Origin: an uncultured Bacilli bacterium
GTDB lineage: Bacteria > Bacillota_I > Bacilli_A > RF39 > UBA660
Assembly (NCBI GenBank): GCA_947631895.1
Contig: CANRMU010000036.1
Location: 1-8,710 of the forward strand
Length of the DNA: 8,710 nt
Direction: 5' to 3'
This document shows, piece by piece, positions 1-5,741 of the stretch (positions are counted from its first letter, which is position 1; each line of letters opens with the position of its first letter). The notes beneath the pieces were generated by a model. The model had not been told where the DNA came from, ran no database searches, and worked only from the letters and a program-made list of their open reading frames with translations. A program made the translations under genes and the position numbers.

Positions 1-2
1 AT

Positions 3-68
3 GCTCGAAAATCAAGCATAGACTCTATCTATAAATTTTTCATGCGTTTATCCTGGAAAATAATATAG
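3..68 (+). CDS. Possible 3' tail of an upstream gene (partial, uncertain)
   Basis: The third frame is open from the window edge to a TAG at 66-68 and gives about 21 residues ending in MRLSWKII. The other two forward frames stop at 21 and 33. The tail is basic and aromatic and could be the end of a protein, but it is too short to identify. The next strong signal is the terminator at 146-180, which fits an upstream transcript ending here. An untranslated RNA or plain intergenic DNA is equally possible. Confidence 0.2.
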   Translation, partial: ARKSSIDSIYKFFMRLSWKII

Positions 69-119
69 TTTTATTTTAGGATTAAGTTCTTTAAAGTAAT
101 AATAGTGATATATATTTTA

Positions 120-138
120 TAAAGTAGACACTACTTTA
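120..138. repeat. Perfect inverted repeat upstream of deoD
   Basis: TAAAGTAG at 120-127 and CTACTTTA at 131-138 are exact reverse complements around a 3-bp centre (ACA). The palindrome overlaps a TACAAT (137-142) that resembles a -10 box, though no good -35 lies upstream of it. It could be an operator or a small RNA hairpin ahead of the terminator. No regulator is encoded next to it. Confidence 0.4.
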
Positions 139-145
139 CAATATG

Positions 146-180
146 AATAAGAAATTTGATTTATAAATTTCTTATTTTTT
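146..180 (+). terminator. Intrinsic terminator upstream of deoD
   Basis: A 12-bp perfect stem (146-157 with 165-176, arms AATAAGAAATTT and AAATTTCTTATT) encloses a 7-nt loop and runs into a T tract ending at 180. It is AT-rich but has the classic stem plus U-run form. It most likely ends the transcript entering from the left. Because it lies only about 40 nt before deoD it could also act as an attenuator. The only -10-like boxes between it and deoD are TATAGT (183-188) and TAGAAT (194-199), neither with a convincing -35. Confidence 0.75.
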
Positions 181-201
181 GTTATAGTATTTTTAGAATA
201 G

Positions 202-208
202 AAAAGAG
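202..208 (+). promoter_or_regulatory. Ribosome binding site that decides the deoD start
   Basis: AAAAGAG is the only purine-rich site here. It touches the TTG at 209, leaving no spacer, but sits 9 nt before the GTG at 218. That favours 218 over the longest ORF. An in-frame ATG at 236 has no comparable site. Confidence 0.5.
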
Positions 209-217
209 TTGATTAGT

Positions 218-955
218 GTGAAAGCACCAAAAGTTATGGAGCATCTTAAACCAGCCCATATTGCGTGTGAGAAAAGTGATATAGCTCCAATTGTTATTAT
301 GCCAGGAGATCCACTAAGGGCTAAATATATTGCTGAAAAATATTTAACTGATTATAAATTAGTTAGTGATGCTAGAAATATGTTTGCTTATACTGGGATG
401 TATCATGATAAACGCATTACAGTTATGGGTTCAGGAATGGGAATGCCATCAATGAGTATTTATGCCTTTGAGTTATTTTACTTTTTTGGGGTAGAAAGAA
501 TTATTCGGATTGGAACATGTGGAGGCTTAAAAGAATATCTAAATGTTCCTGATTTGATATTAGCAAATTCTAGTTATACGGAAGGAAATTTTGCATATTC
601 TTATAATGGCGATCCTACTCATGTTGCATATCCATCTAAAAAATTAAATGAAGTTATATTAGAGCAAGCTAAAGCAAAAGGATTAACTATTCATGAGGGA
701 TGTGTAATGTGTACTGAACAATTTGGCTTTTATTCTGATAATGAACATGTTTTAAAAAGAGTACCAGAAGATATTGATATTATTGCTGAAGAAATGGAAA
801 GTTTTGCGCTTTTTCATATCGCAAGTAGTTTTGATAAAGAAGCATCAGTTATTCTAACCGTTGTTGATAGTAAATTTAGTGATCAATTTATGTCTATTAA
901 AGATCGCGAACAATCATTAGATAATATGATTCTTTTAGCTCTAGAAAGTATTTAA
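218..955 (+). CDS. deoD: Purine nucleoside phosphorylase, DeoD type
   Basis: Cleaves purine (deoxy)ribonucleosides with phosphate to free base and (deoxy)ribose-1-phosphate in cytosolic purine salvage. Numbered from the GTG at 218 (245 aa), the hexameric-PNP signature is complete: His14 in the PAHI segment (reaches the neighbouring active site), GDPLRA at 30-35, Arg53, the phosphate loop GSGMGMPS at 71-78, RIGTCGG at 97-103, the ribose-binding EEMES ending around Glu194, catalytic Asp217 in TVVDS and Arg230. The Glu-Asp spacing of 23 matches the E. coli enzyme. TVVDS replaces the usual TVSDH, but the Asp is kept. The E. coli protein is 239 aa; starting at the ATG at 236 would give the same length. 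An upstream TTG (209) is disfavoured by the RBS. It is the first gene of an operon with dgkA and dacA, with only 2 nt before the next start. Confidence 0.93.
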   Translation: MKAPKVMEHLKPAHIACEKSDIAPIVIMPGDPLRAKYIAEKYLTDYKLVSDARNMFAYTGMYHDKRITVMGSGMGMPSMSIYAFELFYFFGVERIIRIGTCGGLKEYLNVPDLILANSSYTEGNFAYSYNGDPTHVAYPSKKLNEVILEQAKAKGLTIHEGCVMCTEQFGFYSDNEHVLKRVPEDIDIIAEEMESFALFHIASSFDKEASVILTVVDSKFSDQFMSIKDREQSLDNMILLALESI

Positions 956-957
956 AA

Positions 958-1335
958 ATGTCATTTAAAAAATTAGTTAAAAGTTTTAAATATGCCATAA
1001 GTGGGATTAAAAGTGCCATTAAAAGTGAACAAAATATGAAGATTCATATTTTGTTTATGGAGTTAGTTATTTTAATGGGTATCATTTTAAATCTTAGTGT
1101 TTTTGAATGGCTAATTGTTTTAGTTTGCTTTATGAGTGTTATTAGTAGTGAATTATTTAATACTGCTTTAGAAGAATGTGTTAATCTAGCGTCCCCAAAT
1201 ATAAATGAAAAGGCTAAATTAGCTAAAGATATTTCAGCGGGTGCCGTTTTAGTTACAGCCATTTTTTCTTTCTTAATTGGTTTAATTATTTTTTTACCTA
1301 AAATAATAATATTTGTGAAAGGCTTGATGTTATGA
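958..1335 (+). CDS. dgkA: DgkA-family lipid kinase (undecaprenol or diacylglycerol kinase)
   Basis: A small integral membrane kinase of 125 aa. In Gram-positive bacteria this family mainly phosphorylates undecaprenol, returning the lipid carrier to wall synthesis. There are about three membrane segments (near 31-47, 50-68 and 93-118). Catalytic residues line up with E. coli DgkA: Glu24, Glu65, Asn68 in the NTA core, Glu72, and Lys90-Asp91 in the AKD motif. The position equivalent to E. coli Asp80 is Asn76 here (GTT AAT CTA), a visible departure from the usual VVD. The start lies 2 nt after the deoD stop with a weak GAAAG about 9 nt upstream, so translation is probably coupled. The stop overlaps the dacA start as ATGA. 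Linkage to a carboxypeptidase supports a wall role. Substrate is inferred from the family. Confidence 0.88.
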   Translation: MSFKKLVKSFKYAISGIKSAIKSEQNMKIHILFMELVILMGIILNLSVFEWLIVLVCFMSVISSELFNTALEECVNLASPNINEKAKLAKDISAGAVLVTAIFSFLIGLIIFLPKIIIFVKGLML

Positions 1336-2519
1336 AAAAAATAATTATTTTTTTATTGGCTTTTTTAGGATTTTTAAGTAATGTTAAAGCTATCGATTTT
1401 AATCTTAATTCTAAAAATGCTATTTTATATAATTTAGATGAAGATACGATTCTTTATGAAAAAGATAGTGAAAAACAAACTTTTATTGCGTCTTTAACGA
1501 AGATTATGACGGCTATTGTAACAGTTGAAAATATTAGTAATTTAGATGAAACTGTTACATTAACTTATGATGATTTTGCGGGTTTAGTTGAAGCTGATGC
1601 TTCTGTTGCCGGTTTTTATGTTGGTGAAGAAGTTACAATAAGAGATTTATTATATGGTTTATTATTACCATCTGGTGCTGATGCTGCCCAAGCATTAACT
1701 AGAATTGTCGCGGGTAGTCGTGATGAATTTGTAAACCTAATGAATGATAAAGCTATGGAATTAGGTTTATTAAATACTCATTTTGTAAATGAAACTGGTT
1801 TACATGATAATAATCATTTTTCAACAGTAAAAGACGTAGCAACCATGTTTAAATATGCCTTACAAAATCCTACTTTAAAAGAAATTTTTTCTAATCCCAC
1901 ATATACAATTAGTGATAATTCTAAATCATTTTTTAGTACGGTTATGGCTTATAAAAATAGTTATAATTTAGAAATGGATTATTTAATTGGGGGCAAGACG
2001 GGAACAACTGATGAAGCAGGACTTTGTCTTGCGACATTTGCTTTGGGAGGTAATACTAATTATTTATTAGTTACAACTGGAGCCGAAGGTGATGGTGGAC
2101 ACATTAAAGATGCTAAAACGATTTATGATTACTTTATTAGCCATTATGATACCTATGAAGTAATTAGTGACAAAGATCTTATATTATCTTTAAAAACCGT
2201 TAACTCTAAAGAAAAAGAAGTTGTTTTCTATGCTAATAAAACTTTAAATAAATATCTAGCCAAAGACTTTAATAAAAAAGATTTATTTTATCAATATGAA
2301 GGAGTAGAAAAAGCAAACTATTTTACTAAAGTAGGAACTAAATTAGGTACTGTTAGAGTAATTTTAAATGATAAAGTTATTGATAATATCGATATTATTT
2401 TAAATGAAAAATTAACGTTTTCTTTAATGGCATTTTTAATTAATTATTGGTATGGTGTTTTAGTAATTTTATTAATTGTTATATTTACCTTTATTATGAT
2501 AAAGAAAAAATATAAGTAA
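1332..2519 (+). CDS. dacA: Membrane-anchored D-alanyl-D-alanine carboxypeptidase (peptidase S11, PBP5-like)
   Basis: Trims the terminal D-Ala from peptidoglycan stem pentapeptides outside the membrane. It has 395 aa: a signal peptide with likely cleavage after VKA (residues 18-20), the S11 catalytic domain, a beta-rich C-terminal domain, and a C-terminal hydrophobic helix (about 365-390) followed by KKKYK, which anchors it. The catalytic motifs are SLTK at 54-57 (nucleophile Ser54, Lys57) and KTG at 222-224. The second motif, normally SxN (SGN in PBP5), reads SGA at 114-116 within LLPSGADAAQ, so the motif Asn is missing. The rest of the fold reads normally, and similar SGA variants may exist in Firmicutes, so loss of activity should not be assumed. 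The start overlaps the dgkA stop by ATGA. A hairpin follows the stop directly. dacA, dacF or another paralogue name would fit equally well. Confidence 0.9.
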   Translation: MKKIIIFLLAFLGFLSNVKAIDFNLNSKNAILYNLDEDTILYEKDSEKQTFIASLTKIMTAIVTVENISNLDETVTLTYDDFAGLVEADASVAGFYVGEEVTIRDLLYGLLLPSGADAAQALTRIVAGSRDEFVNLMNDKAMELGLLNTHFVNETGLHDNNHFSTVKDVATMFKYALQNPTLKEIFSNPTYTISDNSKSFFSTVMAYKNSYNLEMDYLIGGKTGTTDEAGLCLATFALGGNTNYLLVTTGAEGDGGHIKDAKTIYDYFISHYDTYEVISDKDLILSLKTVNSKEKEVVFYANKTLNKYLAKDFNKKDLFYQYEGVEKANYFTKVGTKLGTVRVILNDKVIDNIDIILNEKLTFSLMAFLINYWYGVLVILLIVIFTFIMIKKKYK

Positions 2520-2547
2520 AATTGTTCAGTGAAGTGAACAATTTTTT
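2518..2547 (+). terminator. Hairpin with T run after dacA
   Basis: The arms 2518-2528 and 2535-2545 form an 11-bp stem around a 6-nt loop, followed by a T tract ending at 2547. It overlaps the dacA stop codon and would end the first operon. The stem is nearly all AT apart from the GTTCA/TGAAC pairs, so it may be weak. The same bases form the first unit of the 39-bp repeat, so the structure may serve both as terminator and protein-binding site. Confidence 0.55.
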
Positions 2548-2606
2548 GATTTTTGCAAAATTGTTCACTTGAATGAACAATAATTTGACTTTTGAAAAAT
2601 TGTTCA
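2521..2606 (+). repeat. 39-bp tandem palindromic repeat, about 2.2 units
   Basis: ATTGTTCA occurs at 2521, 2560 and 2599, exactly 39 bp apart. In the first two units it is followed by 6 variable bases and its reverse complement TGAACAAT (2535-2542 and 2574-2581). The 17-bp tails (2543-2559, 2582-2598) share 13 positions, including the TTGA-like element. Over the full 39 bp the two units match at 31 positions, and the palindrome loops are the most divergent part. The third copy is only a left half-site, joined directly to the -10 box. The arrangement suggests operator sites that arose by duplication. Confidence 0.85.
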
Positions 2607-2613
2607 GTATAAT
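2585..2613 (+). promoter_or_regulatory. Sigma-A-type promoter of the ATPase gene, inside the repeat
   Basis: TTGACT (2585-2590) and a consensus TATAAT (2608-2613) are separated by 17 bp. A palindrome ends 3 bp before the -35 and a third half-site (2599-2606) lies in the spacer just before the -10, so a repressor on these sites would block polymerase. Transcription should start near 2620, leaving an untranslated leader of only about 11 nt with the GGTGG ribosome site at its very 5' end. Confidence 0.75.
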
Positions 2614-2630
2614 TATTATGGTGGTAAAAT

Positions 2631-3824
2631 ATGATAAATCGTGAACATTATTTAAAAATGATTAGAGGATTTTATGATTCTGATTTAATTAAAATTATAA
2701 CTGGTATCCGTAGATGTGGAAAATCAATTATTTTAAATCAAATTATGGAAGAAATTAAAGAAAAAACGGATAATATTATTTACTTAAATTTTGAAGATGA
2801 AAGTGTTATATCAAATATTTATAATAGTGAAAAGTTAATTTGGTATGTTGAAAATAATCGTAAACCAGGAAAATGTTATGTTTTTTTAGATGAAATTCAT
2901 GAAGTTACTGATTGGCAAAGAGCAGTTAAATCTTTAAGATTGCATGATAATTCCGTATTTATAACTGGTTCAAATTCTAAAATTCTTTCTAAAGAATATA
3001 CAGATGCTTTTAGTGGTAGGTATGTATCTTTTAGAATAAGACCTTTTGTATATAAAGAAATTCTTTCATATACCAAAGAATTAAATAAAGAATGTAGTGT
3101 TTCTGATTATCTTATTTGGGGTGGTTTTCCTAAGCGTTTTGAATTTAATAAAGAAGATATGATTACTTATTTAAAAGATTTAAATGAATCAATTGTTGTT
3201 AAGGATTTAATTAATCGTTTTAGTATTAAAAATGAACAACTTTTTAGAAGAATTACTAATTATATTTTAGTATCTAATTCAAGAATTTTTTCTTCAAGAA
3301 GTGTTGAAGGATATTTAAAAAATGAACATATAAAAGGGTCTATAAATACAATTATAAAATATTTAGGATATTTAGAAAAAGCTTATGTTATTAATAGTAT
3401 AAAACCATATTCTTCTAAAACTAAAAGTGAATTAGCATATTACTTTAAAATTTATGATGAAGATGTATCATTTAATTCAATTAGATGTTTAGATAATAGA
3501 TATGATTTAACTCATAATTTAGAAAATATTATATATAATGAATTAATATATATGGGGTATGAACTAAAAGTTATAAATAATGATGAAAGCAATAAAGAAA
3601 TTGACTTTATTGCTATAAAAGATGGTAAAGAATATTACATACAAGCTGCCTATAGTGTTCTAAATGAAAAATCATATGAAAGAGAATTTAGTGCTTTTGC
3701 TAAAATACCAAATGATAAGAAAAAGATTTTAATTACAAATGATGATATAGATTATTCTACAAGTACAGTAACTCATTTAAAATTTAAAGATTTTTTATTG
3801 ATGGATTCCCTTGATAATATTTAA
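2631..3824 (+). CDS. AAA-type ATP-binding protein with DUF4143 C-terminal region
   Basis: A 397-aa protein of the AAA_14/DUF4143 group, cytosolic ATPases found in many copies in gut anaerobes and archaea, with no established function. Walker A is GIRRCGKS (25-32), Walker B is YVFLDEI (83-89), sensor 1 is FITGSN (110-115), and SGR around Arg130 is a candidate arginine finger. The C-terminal part ends in a segment like the PD-(D/E)XK core of this family: EID at 323-325, then YIQAAY at 336-341, where relatives often have an E-V-K-like triad. The nuclease-like residues therefore look incomplete. The start has a good SD (GGTGG, 6 nt gap). The gene has its own repeat-rich promoter, follows a terminator, and its stop overlaps the SD of the nuclease gene downstream. 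It looks like an independently regulated unit set between envelope genes. Confidence 0.88.
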   Translation: MINREHYLKMIRGFYDSDLIKIITGIRRCGKSIILNQIMEEIKEKTDNIIYLNFEDESVISNIYNSEKLIWYVENNRKPGKCYVFLDEIHEVTDWQRAVKSLRLHDNSVFITGSNSKILSKEYTDAFSGRYVSFRIRPFVYKEILSYTKELNKECSVSDYLIWGGFPKRFEFNKEDMITYLKDLNESIVVKDLINRFSIKNEQLFRRITNYILVSNSRIFSSRSVEGYLKNEHIKGSINTIIKYLGYLEKAYVINSIKPYSSKTKSELAYYFKIYDEDVSFNSIRCLDNRYDLTHNLENIIYNELIYMGYELKVINNDESNKEIDFIAIKDGKEYYIQAAYSVLNEKSYEREFSAFAKIPNDKKKILITNDDIDYSTSTVTHLKFKDFLLMDSLDNI

Positions 3825-3830
3825 AGAAGG
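3824..3830 (+). promoter_or_regulatory. Ribosome binding site that decides the nuclease start
   Basis: AAGAAGG, sharing its first base with the ATPase stop codon, lies 8 nt before the TTG at 3839. The longest ORF would start at GTG 3830, which overlaps the last G of this site and so cannot be the start used with it. Confidence 0.7.
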
Positions 3831-3838
3831 TGAATAGT

Positions 3839-4564
3839 TTGGCGAAGAGAAGAAGTAAAAATAAAGTTAATATTATTAATGTTGTTTTAGTTTTAATAAT
3901 TGGTTTATTAATTTATACTAGTAAAGATTATTTAGTTGCGTTTTTAGATGAAATAACAATTAAAACTGAAGCTAGAAGTTATCAAATTAGTGAAATACCG
4001 CCTTATGATGGAGAACCTTACGTAATTATAAATGATAATAAACCTTATTTTAATGATGAATATGATACATCTAAATCTTTTGAATTTTATAGCGAATTAG
4101 ATTCTTTAGGTAGATGTGGTGTAGCAGTTGCAAGAGTTGGTCTTGATACCATGCCAGATGAAGAACGAGAAAGTATTGGGATGATTAAACCAAGTGGTTG
4201 GCATACCGTTAAATATGATTTTGTTGATGGTAAATATCTATATAATCGGTGTCATTTAATCGGTTTTCAATTAACTGGGGAAAATGCTAATCCTAATAAC
4301 TTAATTACTTGTACTAGAAATATGAATGCTAAAGTAATGTTAGAATTTGAAAATCAAGTTGCAGATTATGTTAAAAAAAGTAAAAATCATGTTTTATATC
4401 GAGTAACCCCAATCTTTGAAGGCGTAAATTTACTTGCTAGTGGTGTTGAAATTGAAGCTAAATCAATTGAAGATGAAAAATTAGAATTTAATGTTTATAT
4501 TTTTAATGTTGAAGATGGGGTGAATATAAATTATTTAACTGGTGAAAGTAGTATACAAAAATAA
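3839..4564 (+). CDS. Membrane-anchored DNA/RNA non-specific endonuclease, NRCH type
   Basis: A beta-beta-alpha-metal nuclease of the DNA/RNA non-specific endonuclease family, expected to cut nucleic acid at the outer face of the membrane. Numbered from TTG 3839 (241 aa), a basic N-terminus leads into one hydrophobic anchor (about 11-28) with no clear cleavage site. The domain contains GRCG (Cys93), PSGW, and the active-site NRCH in which His139 is the general base. NRCH corresponds to DRGH in the Serratia and EndA nucleases. GENANPNNL follows and supplies the metal-binding Asn. Cys93 and Cys138 could pair. Cys158 (LITCTR) sits where relatives, as I recall them, have Gly. The translation start is within 15 nt of the ATPase stop without a terminator, so it may be co-transcribed. 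Roles could be nutrient scavenging, DNA uptake or escape from extracellular DNA. The family is sure, the role is not. Confidence 0.88.
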   Translation: MAKRRSKNKVNIINVVLVLIIGLLIYTSKDYLVAFLDEITIKTEARSYQISEIPPYDGEPYVIINDNKPYFNDEYDTSKSFEFYSELDSLGRCGVAVARVGLDTMPDEERESIGMIKPSGWHTVKYDFVDGKYLYNRCHLIGFQLTGENANPNNLITCTRNMNAKVMLEFENQVADYVKKSKNHVLYRVTPIFEGVNLLASGVEIEAKSIEDEKLEFNVYIFNVEDGVNINYLTGESSIQK

Positions 4565-4581
4565 ATAATATTTGTTATAAT
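4552..4581 (+). promoter_or_regulatory. Promoter before the thioredoxin-like pair
   Basis: TATACA (4552-4557) is separated by 18 bp from TATAAT (4576-4581), which is preceded by TG at 4573-4574 in the extended -10 position. It overlaps the nuclease stop codon and would start transcription just ahead of the SD for the next gene. Confidence 0.6.
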
Positions 4582-4590
4582 AATTTTGAA

Positions 4591-4596
4591 AAGAGG
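4591..4596 (+). promoter_or_regulatory. Ribosome binding site that decides the start of the first thioredoxin-like gene
   Basis: AAGAGG lies 7 nt before the ATG at 4604. The longest ORF begins at TTG 4586, upstream of this site, so it is not the likely start. Confidence 0.75.
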
Positions 4597-4603
4597 TTTT
4601 AAT

Positions 4604-5209
4604 ATGAAGTCAAATAAGCCTAAAATGAATATATGGCAAAAAGGATTTTATTTAATTAGTTTTATTGTTTTAATTGGAGCTTTTGTTTACTTAGGAACTA
4701 AAAGTTATGCAAGTGAAAGTAAAATGACTGATAGTGAAAAATTTACTTTAGAGTTTGGGGCACCCCAAAATAATCTATTTAAATATAAAAAAAACAGTGA
4801 AATATTAGAAACTTTAAATACTGGTTCAGCTTTAATCTTTATGGGATTTCCTGAAAATACTTGGACAAGTTATTATGCTGATTTATTAAATGAAGTTGCT
4901 ATAAAAGAAAATATTAAAGAAATATATTTTTATAATTTTTATAATGATCGAAGAAATGATAATTATTATTATGAAAATATTGTTAATTATTTAGCAAGTT
5001 ATATAACAATTTTAGATGATGATACTAAAAATCTTTATTCACCAACATTTTTAATCGTAAAAGATGGCCAAGTTTTATATTTTGATAATGAAACTTCTAT
5101 TATGAATGGTGAAAGTACCATAAAAGATTATTGGACTAGTGAAAAAAGAAATTTAAAAAGTGAAGAAATAAGAAATGCCATAAGAGTTTATAAAGGTAAT
5201 TTATCATGA
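4604..5209 (+). CDS. Membrane-anchored thioredoxin-like protein lacking the CxxC cysteines
   Basis: A 201-aa protein from ATG 4604. A cytoplasmic basic start is followed by one hydrophobic segment (about 15-34), so the rest should lie outside; SYAS just after it could be a cleavage site. The remainder reads as a thioredoxin fold: a beta strand ALIFMGFP, a helix, the strand EIYFYNF, and a late SPTFLIVKDG that matches the cis-Pro loop and following strand. Where active relatives carry CPWC after GFP, this protein has NTWT (residues 85-88), and the whole protein contains no cysteine. It therefore cannot do thiol chemistry itself and may bind a partner or substrate. The next gene, overlapping by ATGA, encodes a second thioredoxin-like protein with a real CxxC. 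The fold is inferred from pattern, and the function is unknown. Confidence 0.7.
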   Translation: MKSNKPKMNIWQKGFYLISFIVLIGAFVYLGTKSYASESKMTDSEKFTLEFGAPQNNLFKYKKNSEILETLNTGSALIFMGFPENTWTSYYADLLNEVAIKENIKEIYFYNFYNDRRNDNYYYENIVNYLASYITILDDDTKNLYSPTFLIVKDGQVLYFDNETSIMNGESTIKDYWTSEKRNLKSEEIRNAIRVYKGNLS

Positions 5210-5703
5210 AAAAAGAAGAAAAGATTTATTGTATTATTGTTGTAGTAGTTTTAATAATAGTTTATTTTGGCGATGAAATAATGCTTCATTTTATACCAGA
5301 AGATCCTAATGCTAATAATACAACTTTTGGGGGTGTTGAAAAACAAGAATTAACTTATAGTAATCCTTATGTTAGTAAAATAACTTTAGATGAGATTATG
5401 AATAAGATTAATGCTTTTGATAGTTTTAATGTTATTTTTACAAGAAGTAATTGCTTATCTTGTGATAAATTAATGGCTAAAGAAGATATAATGAAAAATA
5501 GTAAATTACCTATTTATTTTGTAGATCGAGATACTTATAATGAAGATCGCGGGTTAGTTAAAGAGTTAGGTAATTTAAATGATGAAGTTAAAGAAAACCT
5601 TGATTTAACGCCTTATATTATTAAAATTGAAAAAGGAATGATTACTAAAACTATTTTAGGAATATCTAAAGATAAAGATATTGAATATTTTTTCAATAAT
5701 TAA
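5206..5703 (+). CDS. Membrane-anchored thioredoxin-like protein with CLSC active site
   Basis: A 165-aa protein with an N-terminal signal anchor (about 7-23) and an outward thioredoxin-like domain. A conserved-looking strand (FNVIFTRSN) leads into Cys83-Leu-Ser-Cys86, the CxxC redox pair, then a helix, a strand ending in YFVDRDTY, and a TPYII segment with Pro136 in the cis-Pro position. It could reduce, oxidise or isomerise disulfides in secreted proteins. It resembles the small thioredoxin-like group that includes bacteriocin-transport accessory proteins, but no bacteriocin gene is nearby. Its ATG overlaps the stop of the previous gene (ATGA), with AAAGG 9 nt upstream, so the two proteins are probably made together. 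The two cysteine pairs of the neighbouring exported nuclease make that protein a possible substrate. This is inference. Confidence 0.72.
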   Translation: MKKEEKIYCIIVVVVLIIVYFGDEIMLHFIPEDPNANNTTFGGVEKQELTYSNPYVSKITLDEIMNKINAFDSFNVIFTRSNCLSCDKLMAKEDIMKNSKLPIYFVDRDTYNEDRGLVKELGNLNDEVKENLDLTPYIIKIEKGMITKTILGISKDKDIEYFFNN

Positions 5704-5720
5704 ATAAAATGTGTTACAAT
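5692..5720 (+). promoter_or_regulatory. Likely frr promoter with extended -10
   Basis: TACAAT at 5715-5720 is preceded by TG at 5712-5713, giving an extended -10. The -35 region 17 bp upstream (TTCAAT, 5692-5697) is poor, as is usual for extended -10 promoters. It sits between the stop of the CLSC protein and the strong frr SD. Confidence 0.5.
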
Positions 5721-5741
5721 TAATTAGAAAGAAGGTATATT

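Noticed and set aside
1..217. Riboswitch (purine type or T-box) controlling deoD
   Set aside because: I could not find the conserved core bases of the purine aptamer or a T-box sequence; only a palindrome and terminator are visible.
1044..1262. 72-aa open frame on the - strand inside dgkA
   Set aside because: It lies wholly within a well-supported membrane kinase gene, has no family resemblance, and is explained as a frame shadow of AT-rich coding DNA.
2521..2606. CRISPR array
   Set aside because: The period is 39 bp but the between-palindrome segments are themselves similar, there are only two and a bit units, no cas genes, and a promoter fits the same bases.
4555..4575. Hairpin terminator after the nuclease gene
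   Set aside because: Only five base pairs form and no T run follows; the sequence is better explained by the promoter of the next gene.
3839..5703. Toxin-immunity or bacteriocin export locus
   Set aside because: The nuclease has no toxin delivery domain or immunity-like partner, and no bacteriocin precursor or processing transporter is present; the thioredoxin-like resemblance alone is not enough.
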